A DNA stretch of 60,000 bases, taken from Antedon mediterranea (Eukaryota; Echinodermata; Crinoidea; Comatulida; Antedonidae). Below the pieces are notes generated by a model. The model did no database searches. It saw nothing but the letters and a program-made list of their open reading frames with translations, and was not told where the DNA came from. Location of the stretch: assembly GCF_964355755.1 (NCBI RefSeq), contig NC_092673.1, positions 25,179,001-25,239,000 of the forward strand, given 5' to 3'. Position 1 is the first letter of the stretch, and each line of letters begins with the position of its first letter. Positions 38,816-48,532 of the stretch are shown here, piece after piece. The translations under genes and the position numbers were made by a program.

Positions 38816-39540
38816 GCCTACTGTATAGTAGCTAGATCAACTTTCGTATGCACTTTGAGGTCCAGAGAATTTGACTTCAGAAATTGGTTTAGGATGGTCA
38901 AACAATCATTATTGGCTTGGTTACACATTTTGAAAATGTGGCGAAAGGTCAAAAGGTCAGGGTGAAAGGTTATCAAACTAAACACCAATAGATCCTTAAA
39001 TCTCGACAACCACTGGTCACAGCGAGGTAATTTTGGTCTCAAATTGATCAGAAGGTATACATTTATATTCAGTCTAATGGGACATTTTAGTCAAAAATGA
39101 CCGAAAATGCCATTTCTGACCTTTGACCCACACCCCAGGGCATGTATGTATCTCCGTAACAACTGATCGTAGACACTTGAATTTGGTCTTAAATTGTTTG
39201 AAATAAACATTTTGTTATTTGTAGCACATTTTTTAAAATGTTACAAAAGGTCAAAGGGTCAAGGTCAAAGGTTATATGAACAAATATAAATAGATACTTG
39301 TATCTCGGCAACCACTCGTCGCAGCAAGTCAATTTTAGTCTCAAAATGTTCAGAAGGCATGCTTTCATATTCAATCTAATGGGACATTTTAGTCAAAAAT
39401 TATCAGAAATGCCATTTCTGACCTTTGACCCACATATCATGGCATCTTCATATCTCTGTAAGTACTGGTCGTAGAAACTTAAATTTGGTATCAAATTGTT
39501 CGAAATATACATATTTACATTCATTGTAATAGAAAATGTG
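38816..39540. repeat. Two-copy tandem repeat, about 303 bp period
   Basis: The block with AAAGGTCAAAAGGTCAGGGT at 38,942 recurs as AAAGGTCAAAGGGTCAAGGT at 39,245. Both are followed by matching ATATCTC-CAACCACT, GGGACATTTTAGTCAAAA and CCATTTCTGACCTTTGACCC. Copies are diverged. No long ORF is shared between them. Confidence 0.65.
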
Positions 39541-40440
39541 GTTAAAAGATGAACAGAAATACTGTACTATTACTAATGTTTCAAACAAAAAACATATCTC
39601 TACATAACTTATCCTTAGACAGTAATGTTATGCAATAACTGATACTTTAAATTGTTTCAATTTCAAGTACTAGTTATTGCTGTCACCAAGAACATTTTGA
39701 TAGAAACGTCAAGCTCAACAGTTCTTTTCAGAATGCTAGAAGTAACTTGCCATGTGTATCCGATTAAACTCCCCGGGCGTTTATTGTTCAAATGGGTTTT
39801 TAGGGGGAGGGGAGGCATCTTTATTTGGGGTATAATATGGTAATATGTATAATCAAATAAATACCACCTAGATGTAAAAAAAAATACAGCACAATTAATA
39901 TCAAAAAGTGAAAAAAATGCTTGGTAAATTGTAGATTATGGTAGTTAATGTGATCTGGATTTATTATAATTGCGTTTTATTAAAGACTGCAAAATCTCCC
40001 TAGATAATTTTTTTTCGAAAGAGCTACGCGCGTGAATACTTTAGTGAAATTCGAGCATTTACTGACAGATGGTTGAAATGACACGTGCTCTTGGTGTTGC
40101 ACGTTTATGTTACGTTTGTCAACGGTTCTAACATTTAAACATACTGTATTTAATAATGTGTTACTATCATCATCATCCGAGTGTACTACGTCAACTAAGT
40201 GATTTTTATGTTCCCTCCTTTTTAGACGATTTTGGAAATCGATTAACTATTGTTATGGCACTTTTTTTGGTCAATCTATATTTTCCACACTTTTTTTCTA
40301 ATACAATTAGATCATCTTTAATTAGGCCTAATTTTTAAAATTGTTTTTGACCAAATAAATAAAAAAAATGAACAGTTAACTGACCGATGTTTTCTCAATA
40401 TAAATGTATTATATGTTGTCGATAGTTGTTGAGAAAAAAA
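39541..40440. other. Noncoding stretch with a dispersed repeat
   Basis: 39,775-39,985 matches the 36.8-37.1 kb repeat. A TTGACCAAATAAATAAAA motif at 40,346-40,363 looks like a LINE 3' tail, but no coding part precedes it. Nothing else recognised. Confidence 0.45.
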
Positions 40441-40443
40441 TAT

Positions 40444-40640
40444 AATTACAAACTCTACTATGACACGCATGTAAACACAAAACTCTACTATGACACGCAT
40501 GTAAACACATACAGCATTTACTTCTCTAACGTCAAGAAACTCGACAATGTAATGGTTTATAATTCATTCTCTACTATGACACACATGTAAACACAAACAA
40601 CATTTACTTCTCTAACGTCAAGCAACTCGACAATTTAATT
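40444..40640. repeat. Short tandem and spaced direct repeats
   Basis: A 30 bp unit (AACTCTACTATGACACGCAT then GTAAACACA) occurs at 40451 and 40481, and again with changes near 40,570. Each longer block continues into CATTTACTTCTCTAACGTCA. Local duplication of about 110-120 bp. Confidence 0.65.
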
Positions 40641-42378
40641 GTTTTATAGGCCTAATTCTTTAAAGAATACCGATTTACCCTTTATGACATTCTAACTGTA
40701 ATTATAGCAGTGAAGGTGTAAACATCTAGTTATTCACCATTGTGTTATTTACTAACATCGAAAACATCCAATGTATAAGTATACCCTTCTTATAACTTGT
40801 GTCAGATGTTGCAGTAATTAGTTCCGTAAACTAAGTTTGATATTCGCCATAACACTATGTCATATCATCAAACGACTTGTCAAAGTAATTATTCTCTAAA
40901 AGATTGTTAACAAATACCGATTTACCGAAGGAAAGCGGTCCTCTAATCACGCTAAACATCCAGTCATTGTCATTGCGTTCTTAACTTGAATTTTCATATA
41001 AGTACTGAACAAAAAGAACAAGAATCATGAAACAACTATTTTTTATGTAACAAAATTTAATGACAAAATAAATTTTACAACAAAATTAATGATAAATTTA
41101 AATTTATGTAAAAAAAGATTCTTGATAAATTATTTGTTATGTAACGAATTTCATGAAAATGTTTGTTTCTTGTGTAACATGTTTCTGAATCTGAAATTAA
41201 TCGACATACTAAATAAAGAAGAAATCTATAATCACAATTAAATTTATAAACAAATATTGATTCCCATACAAAAAAAAAGTATAAATAAATTCAATTATTT
41301 ACGAAAAAAAAAAATGCATAAATGATATTTACAAAATAATTACAAAGGTTAAAAGTAAATTCTTTTATTTACAAGAATATTACACAAACAAGACTTAACA
41401 ACTTCAACAAACTACTGAGCAAATGGACTGAATTACAAAATATTTTATTCAACAACAACATAATTTTTTTATGTTACATACGTTTGATAAAATCAATTGA
41501 TGCAACTAATTCTTTGCAAAATAATTTTCTGTTACAAACTTCTTGTAAAAAATAAATTTTTGTAACAAATTTCTTTACAAAATTATTTTTATGTAACAAA
41601 TTTATCTTCACAAATATTTTTATGAAACAAACTTCTTAACAAATTTATCTTATGTAACAAATTTCTTTACAAAATTATTTGTATGTAACAAATGTCCTTG
41701 AAAATATATCTAACATGACATAAATTAAATTTAAATATGTTTTATTAACATAATGACAGGTAAATAAAATTATAACACTGAATCATTATTTTTTTTTTTA
41801 CTTTTTTTATAGGCCTATGCTGTTTTATTAGTATGTATTTTTTTTTTTTTCACAATCATAAATGAACAATAAACCTAATTACGGCCTAAATTAAATAAAT
41901 GTACAAAGTAAATTCAGTATAATATATTTTATTTATTTTTGACAACTATCTTGACAAAATTTAATTATGTTATACGGTATTTATTCTATTCAAAGTGTGT
42001 CATCCTTTGTAAATGTCATTAGCTTCTGTCGGAACAATGGGTTTCTTTTCTTTGATCATGTAGATTTCCAATTTCAATCCATTTCTATATGTCTAATCTG
42101 CAATCATTAATTTCCGTTCGCTCTTTTTTTGTTTATAAAATCTCTCACTATACTAAGGATTAAAAATTACAATCGGCTCCGTATATTCACATTTTTTTAC
42201 CAAATTAAATGTTAATGTTGTAACTTTCTAAACACAAATAAATCACATAAATAATAAAAACACATTTCCTGACAAAATTAGTTTCTATGTTACAACTTCT
42301 TTTAAAAACAAAAATAAAGGTTTTAAGTTGTAACTTTCTTGGTAATTACATCCATTATCATTTGTTTTGTCGAGCGTT
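40641..42378. other. AT-rich, low-complexity stretch upstream of Bcl-2-like gene
   Basis: At 41,000-41,720 variants of ATGTAACAAATTTCTT and ACAAAATTATTTTT recur irregularly, giving a degenerate AT-rich array. No coding signal or RNA gene seen. Presumably part of the decayed element. Confidence 0.45.
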
Positions 42379-42943
42379 ATGGTTGATTTAGAGGAAGTAG
42401 TTTTAGCATACATTGAATATAAATTGACGGGGTTAGTTGTTTTGGATTCACCCATCCTCCAGAGTACTATTCGTGCTTGTAAAGAGTTGGAAAACAATTT
42501 TAATGTGTTAGAATTGTGTAAAGATATTTCTTTGGAAGCGCTGTATTATGTATTAGAACAAATGATGAGCGATAGAAAAATAAACGTCGGCAGACTTGTG
42601 ACAGGACTCGTTGTATGTACATGTGTTGCGACACAATGTGACACTGAATTGCAGTTAGAAAATGTAAAACGTGTCTCCTGTGGATTTTTCAAGGAAAAGT
42701 TTTCGTTATTTGAACTTCGTAATGACGATGAGTCGGTTAGTATGTTTCGTTTTTTGTTCGTGGGTAGTTTAACAAATATTCTTAAATTATTCATTTTATT
42801 TATAATGCGCGTGTTTTGTTTACTAATTATTTTTATTTATTATTTTCGTTCAGAATTTGTCTCTGTGTAGGAAGGGAGATGTTTTTTTCAAAGCAGTGGC
42901 ATTTTTAGTGACTGGTATGGTGTTAACGCTTGTTTTTCGTTGA
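42379..42943 (+). CDS. Small Bcl-2-like protein, two exons, tail-anchored
   Basis: Model: exon 1 42379-42735, intron 42736-42853 (GTTAGT...TTCAG), exon 2 42854-42943 (TGA). Length 148 residues, shorter than typical animal Bcl-2 proteins (about 180-240) and similar to viral ones. Visible features in order: a BH4-like helix directly after Met (EEVVLAYIEYKL), a BH3-like helix (TIRACKELENNF), and a BH1-like segment (SDRKINVGRLV) where the usual NWGR is NVGR. A hydrophobic segment at the extreme C terminus, in exon 2, is placed like a membrane tail anchor. No clear BH2. An unspliced read-through reaches a stop at 42868 but replaces the tail anchor with a different hydrophobic stretch. The family controls mitochondrial outer membrane permeability in apoptosis. 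It lies inside the decayed Polinton-like region yet shows no break, suggesting a recent arrival or retained function. No host-type neighbours. Whether it is pro- or anti-apoptotic cannot be told. Confidence 0.7.
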
Positions 42944-43384
42944 ATGTCTTCAGATGTTTCGTCTAGTCATCAAAACAAATTATTATGAACACCATATTGT
43001 ATTGATCTCTCTAATTACTTTTAGATGTGTTATCATTTATCTAAAATGTATATTTCTCAATAATAAACATTTACTTTATAAATTTTGTAAAAATACATTT
43101 ATAATATGCCTTCTTATTGAAAGTGTCGTTACAAACCGTGCGTCTCAAATTTGTTTCCTTTTGTGTGCGTTTTTATATCAGTACGTATTGTGTCTTTCTT
43201 AAAAGATTTAAAATTGAAAACACGTATAAAATGAAATTCATTTTGAAAAAAAGAAATTGTATTTAAATTTAATAAGTCTATACTTTATACATTTTGTATG
43301 TTTATTTTTGTAATATTACTTATTATATATAAAATATAACTACTGTTAAAAATACTACTGTTTAAAATAAAAAATAAAAAGTAA
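42944..43384. other. AT-rich noncoding stretch
   Basis: Immediately downstream of the Bcl-2-like gene. One open frame (42930-43202) is a biased hydrophobic translation of AT-rich DNA, with no family resemblance. Nothing else recognised. Confidence 0.4.
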
Positions 43385-44040
43385 ACAGAATATTTTTAAT
43401 CACAATCATTTAATATGTATGTTTGCAATTACATTTAACAAATTCAAAAACTTCATACACGAGTTAAACAACACGCAAAGATCAAATTTCATTTTTGTTG
43501 TTGACGTTAAAAACAAAATGTATTTCAATACACATTCTATTGTAATACACTTTACAAAATATAATTTTTAATCGCAATCATTTATTTTGTATGTTTGCAA
43601 TTACATTTAACAAATTCAAAAACTTGTTTTCTTTTTTTTTTTTTTTTTTAAATAAATTAGAAAAACATCATACACGAATTAAACAACACGCAAAGATAAA
43701 ATTTCATTTTTTGTTGTTGATGTTAAAAACAAAATGTATTTCAATACACATTCTACTTCAACAGAAAAGAAAAAAATTAAGTAAAGTCAAGAAATAAACT
43801 TATCATGAATTAAAATAGGAAAACTACTTTTACAAATTTACACTGACATAAATTAAGTCAAAACATAATTAATTTATTTTATTAAACAAATCTATTGCAA
43901 TACACTTTACAAACATAATAATAATAAAAATTCAACAGAAAATAAAACAAATTAAATTAATTCGAAAAATAAATTTACCATGAATTAAAATAGGGTAACT
44001 ACTTTTACAAATTTATAATACAAAATAAATATTAAGTGAG
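43385..44040. repeat. Degenerate tandem blocks, about 170-240 bp
   Basis: The block containing TGTATGTTTGCAATTACATT, CAAATTCAAAAACTT, ACAACACGCAAAGAT and ACAAAATGTATTTCAATACA occurs at 43,385-43,560 and 43,561-43,800. Further pieces follow at 43,800-44,040 and 44,490-44,700. Copies differ by insertions of up to about 30 bp. They surround the integrase remnant. Confidence 0.65.
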
Positions 44041-44159
44041 ATTTTGGTTTACGGGTTATTTTGTTAGGATTAGTTGTTGTTATTTTTTCCAGTCCGATTC
44101 CTCGTACCATGCTACCAACTATTTCAAAATTGACTTCCTTTGATTTTTGGAAATCTAGA

Positions 44160-44450
44160 GTCAAACCTTTGATTTTGCAAACAGTTTGTCTGAATCAAAT
44201 TTTATACACGTTATTTTTCCAAATCCATTCTCCATTGTTCATCAATAGCACTTACAAGTACCCAGTTTTGTTTGAATTTACGTTGAATGGATGTGTGTAA
44301 TGTATTGCTTGTTCAGTCAGTCTTGAACTTGTCTCTTGGTAATATTTAAATCGTCTTTTACATTTTGATAAAGTCGGTCCACACCACCAAAACTATCAGG
44401 ATGCTTAGGATCTTAATATACTTTTCTTAAGTATCATCCATATTCATTAC
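44160..44450 (-). pseudogene. Broken Polinton/Maverick integrase fragment
   Basis: Read on the minus strand. One frame gives DPKHPDSFGGVDRLY then ITKRQVQD, followed by an in-frame stop. A shifted frame, nearer to 44,220, gives VSAIDEQWRMDL before another stop. SFGGV..LY, the short helix before a tryptophan or stop, and the V.(G/A)ID.QW..DL block are hallmarks of Polinton-type retroviral-like integrases, just ahead of the catalytic core. At least three in-frame stops and one frameshift are visible, and the catalytic core downstream is not recognisable, so it is dead. The N-terminal zinc-binding part is also not seen. This is the main evidence for a Polinton/adintovirus origin. Confidence 0.8.
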
Positions 44451-44489
44451 CCTCATTCACCCAAATGAAAATTAAAAAAATAAATCAAA

Positions 44490-44696
44490 TACTTAAATAA
44501 CACGCAAAGATCAAATTTCATTTTTGTTGTTGTTGCTTTTAAAAGAAAAAAACACAACCTTTATTTTAACACACATTCTATTTCAATATAATTTATAACC
44601 ATAATAATAATAAATTTACCGAAAAGAAATAAGAATTATAAAATTATGTAACATTAATTAAAAAAGTGTTAAGATATTATTTTAAATTTGTACAAA
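44490..44696. repeat. Further copy of the 43.4-44.0 kb repeat block
   Basis: Shares ACACGCAAAGATCAAATTTC and TTTTTGTTGTTG, then ACACATTCTATTTCAATA, with the earlier copies. Lies directly downstream (on the minus strand) of the acidic ORF and may be its 3' flank. Confidence 0.55.
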
Positions 44697-45389
44697 TTAC
44701 AATTGGTAAAGAATCTTATTAAAAAGCTCTGAATCATTTGTAATCAACTTTATGGCTTTATCGAACGCATCAACATTGATACAACGTAAATGAAAGTAGT
44801 TTAGCGCCCATTCAAAATGGGTAGCGCTATTGTCCACAAGTTTCAATGCCAGAATTGGTCGAAAAAATGTTAAGAGTTGTTCATATCTTGAGCCGTGAAA
44901 GTTATAACGTTCAACCATGTCCTTCAGAATGAATATAAATTCTTCTATGAAAACCTTCTCAATTGTTCTCATTATTTCTTTGTACTCAAGTTCGGTAGTT
45001 TCTTTCTTAATCTCCGCCTCCAGCACAGGGTTCAGGTACTCTTCTGCAAACACCTCATCTTCTACCTCATCTTCTACATCGGATTTTCTTGCCAGAAATA
45101 GGTGGTAGTCAACTACCGATGACGTGTCGTCGTATACAATCCTCTCCTCTTCAGAAATTATTCTCGATCTATAATGTTCGTCTTCTTCAGTATTAGATAC
45201 ATTATTGAAATCAACGTTCATTGGAGGTGGAGGTTGAATCGCCATTAAACACGTCATACAATTTGAAGGTACTGCTGTGCCGTGTTGATGTGAAACTTTG
45301 TGTATCTTTACTCGATTAGATACAGGACTCTGTCCTTTTGAAGAAGAAAAAACTCTCTTACTACCGGATTGATTTTGAGTAGAATTCAT
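44697..45389 (-). CDS. Unrecognised acidic 230-residue protein in Polinton-like region
   Basis: Longest open frame in the 35-47 kb region. The frame is open upstream to 45470, but the first ATG is at 45389-45387 and starts MNSTQNQSGSKR. TATCAGG directly before it could be a splice acceptor, so an upstream exon is possible. Residues 1-60 are Ser/Gln-rich and basic, with a CMTC pair near residue 49. Residues 75-130 are very acidic (EDEVEDEVFAEEYL). The last about 95 residues are predicted helical (IEKVFIEEFIFILKDMVERY, then FEWALNYFHLR). No family recognised. A helical-bundle adaptor or death-fold-like domain is one guess for the C terminus, based only on helix spacing. Its upstream flank has CRE and CCAAT motifs. 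An intact frame amid decay argues for a real gene. Confidence 0.5.
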   Translation of the reverse strand: MNSTQNQSGSKRVFSSSKGQSPVSNRVKIHKVSHQHGTAVPSNCMTCLMAIQPPPPMNVDFNNVSNTEEDEHYRSRIISEEERIVYDDTSSVVDYHLFLARKSDVEDEVEDEVFAEEYLNPVLEAEIKKETTELEYKEIMRTIEKVFIEEFIFILKDMVERYNFHGSRYEQLLTFFRPILALKLVDNSATHFEWALNYFHLRCINVDAFDKAIKLITNDSELFNKILYQL

Positions 45390-45750
45390 CCTGATAGATA
45401 ATAACAGCAGGATAAAGAACAGATGACTAAATGTTAAAAATCTAAAGCAGGAAAACTGTACTGTTTTCAAATTAACAATCTGTATATATATATAGTAAAT
45501 CAGGTACCGTGTTAAAAATAAAACAATTTACATATATCATACTTAATTCAATAATTCATAGAATAAATACCAACGCAATTACTAAGTATTCGTTAAAACA
45601 CTCTCATATTAATAAAAATATATTAATATTCACGATCGAATATTAAAACATCTCATTACTTATTCATTGGACTGAGATCGCTACGCTTACAAAAACAACG
45701 AATTATGATTGGTAGATTAATTCATTAGCGCTATGTTTATAAGGAATCTT

Positions 45751-45775
45751 ATTGGTTCATTGCCTGATGACGTCA
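45751..45775. promoter_or_regulatory. CCAAT (minus) plus CRE palindrome, copy 1
   Basis: ATTGG at about 45751-45755 (CCAAT on the minus strand) and TGACGTCA at 45768-45775. The same pair with the same spacing recurs in the second block. CRE and CCAAT are bound by ATF/CREB and NF-Y. The pair lies about 380 bp upstream of the minus-strand acidic ORF and about 170 bp upstream of a plus-strand ATGAAG/GTAAGC. Confidence 0.45.
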
Positions 45776-46158
45776 CATACCCTCTAAAATCACAGGATTT
45801 GAAAAAATAGACAGCGGATTGATGTTATGATTTTGTTCTTATACAAACATATAAAAAAAGCAGTAATCAAAGCTGATTAAACTTGTAGATTTTATTCATT
45901 AAAATAGGCCTATACTATAATATCAGACTTCTCAATGAAGGTAAGCACATTATTTTTAATTTTTATTTATTTATTTATTTATTACCATCTTTATATATTG
46001 AAGGAATACCCTTAAAAAATAATGCGGTTATTTAACTAAACGAAAAAACAAAAGGATAAAAAACTAATAAAATAATTAAATAACTTTTAATATCTTTGAA
46101 TATCTCAACAGGGACAACGAATTCTAATTTCATTAGCATTATGCTTATAAGGAATCTT

Positions 46159-46183
46159 ATTGGTTCATTGCCGGATGACGTCA
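46159..46183. promoter_or_regulatory. CCAAT (minus) plus CRE palindrome, copy 2
   Basis: Same arrangement as copy 1, with TGACGTCA at 46176-46183. An ATGAAGGTAAAC follows near 46,362. Retention of the CRE in both diverged copies suggests it mattered to the element. Confidence 0.45.
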
Positions 46184-46420
46184 CATACCCGCTAAAATCA
46201 CAGAATTACAAAAAATGACCTGTCCACGCCTCACATGTAAACTAATTCCATGGAAAGACAGCGAATTGATGTTATGATTCCTTATACAAACATAAAAAAC
46301 AGTAATCAAAGCTGATTAAACTTGTGGATTTTATTCATTAAACTGTACATCAGACTTCTCAATGAAGGTAAACACATTGTCTTTAATATTTAAATGTAAA
46401 TATTTATTTAAACATCATGT

Positions 46421-47531
46421 AATACATGTATTACGTTTAAAAATTATACGTAAAACTATCACTCATTTACTAATTATTCATTAAAACACCCCTCATATTA
46501 ATAAAAATATATTAATATTCATGAATATTAAAACATCTTATTACTTCTTCATTGGACTGAGATCGCTAAACAAATTAATTTATTCATTTATTAAAAAATA
46601 ATACCATTTTAATTATTAAATATTCATAAAACTACCCCCTAATTAATTATTCATAAATAGTACACTCATAATTAATATATTAATATTCATTAATTAATTT
46701 ATGAATTATTCATTGGACTGAACGGGGAACTATACTACTATGATTAAACGACATTTGTGATGTAGGCCCTACTTTACACTAGCAACATAAGCCATATAGC
46801 TGGATTTTGATGCCTATGTTCGCCTTTTTATTGGTTTATGCATAAGTATTTTGTTGTTGATGTTAAACAATTGAGTTAAATACTTTGGCACAGAGATGAC
46901 GATTAAGACCTCTAAAAAGAATAAAGTTTTCGTTCAATTAGTTACCAATAAAACGATAGATTCAATACCCCATTCTCGTGCTGTAGTATCTCTACATCGA
47001 TGTTTCCCAGTATCATAGAAAAATTCCGTAATACAGAATCACATGTTTTTCACATGTAACGCCTACTATCACAGATCATAAACCTAAATCTAAACTTACA
47101 TGATAGGCCTACATCCACAATTTTCCTAGGACACTGGAGAAATCTAGATACAGTATCGAAAATCGGGTGGAACAAGGTTGTCTGTACACTGTTGGTTGGG
47201 TGGTTTCTTGAAAAACTAAAAAGGGCCTGGGGTTTTTGATTTCAAATGAATATTCTATAAATGATATTTGTTATTGTGTTTTAGTTGAGTTATCATTTTA
47301 TAGTCTTAATATTTAAAAAATTTATCTATCATACATCTTACCAATTCGACAGAAAATAGGCAAATTATATTTAAAATATCATCATTGTCATTGTAATATT
47401 CATGATTAATGAATATGTATATAAGACTTCAAAACACAGTAGAACACAAATACAGTACTAAAACCTCAAACAAGGTAATACTGTATATACGCATTGCTTC
47501 TCTCTAAATTAATAGTAGTAATTTCCTCTTT
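46421..47531. other. AT-rich noncoding stretch
   Basis: 46,760-46,945 is the direct relative of 36,080-36,250. TATAAG near 47,420 is followed about 50 bp on by AACAAGGTAATA, a third promoter-plus-donor-like arrangement, weaker than the other two. No coding signal. Confidence 0.4.
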
Positions 47532-47600
47532 TTAAAGCGTGGTTCCCACTAGCGACGCAACGCAAGGACGTAACGCAACGCAAGTGAATTGACCAATTAC
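47532..47600. mobile_element. Single end of the GGTTCCCA MITE family
   Basis: TTAAAGCGTGGTTCCCACTAG with CGACGCAACGC following, matching the ends of 38449-38668. The opposite end is not found nearby. Confidence 0.55.
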
Positions 47601-47648
47601 AAGCGATGGCTTATTCGCTTGTGATTGCTAACTGTCTATAACTTCGCT

Positions 47649-47840
47649 TGTTAAAAATAAGTACATTTTAAATGTGAATAGTCTATAAAATGAAATTACT
47701 AATGTTAAAAACATCAAAATAATTACTTTTTTGTTGATTAACAAAACATAATAATATTTAATACCACTTATGCTACAATTAATGGTAAATTATATCAATT
47801 TGTAGCTAACATGCCTACAGGACTAGATAAATAAAATATG
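47649..47840 (-). repeat. Right arm of 12 kb-spaced inverted repeat
   Basis: Reverse complement of 35766-35958 with scattered substitutions and a few one- or two-base gaps. It abuts the 3' end region of the Penelope-like element, whose hammerhead starts about 40 bp further right. Confidence 0.8.
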
Positions 47841-47877
47841 AAGATCAAATAAGTTAAAACTGCCTCAATATAGATTT

Positions 47878-47922
47878 ATTTTTACGACATGTTTCGGGCA
47901 TAGCCCATCATCAGGTGAAAAG
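47878..47922 (-). ncRNA. Hammerhead ribozyme of Penelope-like element
   Basis: Minus-strand core CTGATGA (47914-47908); stem II GGGC-TAT-GCCC; GAAA (47895-47892); a minimal stem III around CATG; and a GTC cleavage triplet ending at 47886. Stem I pairs CTTTTCAC (47922-47915) with GTAAAAA (47885-47879), with one C-A mismatch. The compact type I layout with tiny stem III is what is known from Penelope-like elements, and its position after the endonuclease ORF fits. Predicted cleavage is between 47886 and 47885. Confidence 0.85.
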
Positions 47923-48142
47923 AATTGTAACAAAGGATAACATATATAAGTCACAAAATTACATAATAAAACAAATCAGCCAATCAAAGATGTTAAAAAA
48001 CAAAAGGCATAATTATAAAGGCACGCCTCCAAAAGCTATGGGGTACAAAGCAGGAATGGTTGCTTATAAAGCAGGAAATTTAAAACAAAGACAAAAGCTT
48101 CAAGTGTAAATAATTGTTAATATGTGAATGTCTCTGGCAAAA

Positions 48143-48532
48143 TTAATGTTTAAAGGATCTAAATTGTACATTTATGCCGGTAGGGGCAAGAGTGCCAAGC
48201 TTTACAATTATTCTTTCTTCTATAATTCTACGAGATGTCTCAGAACCATTACATACTTTAACACCAGAAATTGTAATATCCGAAAGGCAATGCTCATTAT
48301 TACAAAAATGGGTGGCTACAGGTAATCCGGTAGTCTTTAGTTTAATAGACCTTAAATGTTCTACAAACCTATCACCTAACCTGCGTTTAGTTTCACCAAT
48401 ATAAAGCATATTACATTTAGTACACGAAATACAATAAACTAGATTTCTAGTGATGCACATAATACGATCTGTGATAACATAATTACCAGAAGGTCCTACT
48501 ATTTGGTTTGAACATGAAACGTAATTACATGT
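48143..48532 (-). pseudogene. GIY-YIG endonuclease domain of Penelope-like element
   Basis: The frame 48460-48143, open further upstream to the insertion at 48533, shows LVYCISCTKCNMLYIGETKR (the GIY-YIG core, here VYCI..LYIG), then LGDRFVEHLRSI with the catalytic arginine and histidine helix. It ends VATHFCNNEHC, then IIEERIIVKLGTLAP with the catalytic glutamate. The upstream part carries NYVSC. This domain nicks target DNA. It is intact in itself but separated from the RT. Confidence 0.88.

Larger units (their letters stand above)
45545..46420. repeat. Two diverged promoter-like blocks in tandem
   Basis: Segments 45,660-45,970 and 46,100-46,400 align: ATAAGGAATCTTATTGGTTC, a 12-15 bp gap, the palindrome TGACGTCA (45768-45775 and 46176-46183), then AAAATCACAG, TTGATGTTATGATT, ATCAAAGCTGATTAAACTTG, and finally CAGACTTCTCAATGAAGGTAA. 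Flanking AATATATTAATATTCA blocks at 45,612 and 46,499 are also repeated. Together these look like a duplicated promoter followed by ATGAAG and a splice donor. Confidence 0.65.
35766..47840. mobile_element. Decayed Polinton/Maverick (adintovirus-like) element; limits inferred
   Basis: Three observations support this. First, a broken Polinton-type integrase at 44160-44450 (minus). Second, an inverted repeat pair of about 190 bp, 35766-35958 and 47649-47840, with scattered mismatches, about 12 kb apart, the scale of a deleted Polinton (intact ones are about 15-20 kb). Third, a Bcl-2-like gene, a cargo type known from some animal DNA viruses of this group. No polymerase B, packaging ATPase, protease or capsid remnant was recognised, so most of the element is gone or unreadable. 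The inverted repeats do not begin with AG and no 6 bp duplication is visible, so the limits are uncertain. A LINE 3' end (37281-37905) and MITEs have landed inside. Confidence 0.5.

Noticed and set aside
42379-42870. Unspliced 163-residue form of the Bcl-2-like gene as the main product
   Set aside because: The read-through after 42735 gives a biased hydrophobic tail, whereas a GT-AG intron in phase 0 leads to a compact C-terminal anchor in the family position. The unspliced form is not excluded as an alternative.
42930-43202. 90-residue hydrophobic plus-strand ORF
   Set aside because: Composition-driven frame in AT-rich DNA that starts inside the Bcl-2-like exon 2 region; no motif.
44061-44300. 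79-residue plus-strand ORF
   Set aside because: It is the antisense of the integrase remnant and its translation shows no family features.
45390-45470. Upstream extension of the acidic minus-strand ORF as a signal peptide
   Set aside because: The frame is hydrophobic but begins without ATG, and the ATG at 45389 follows a possible splice acceptor. A spliced upstream exon is more plausible.
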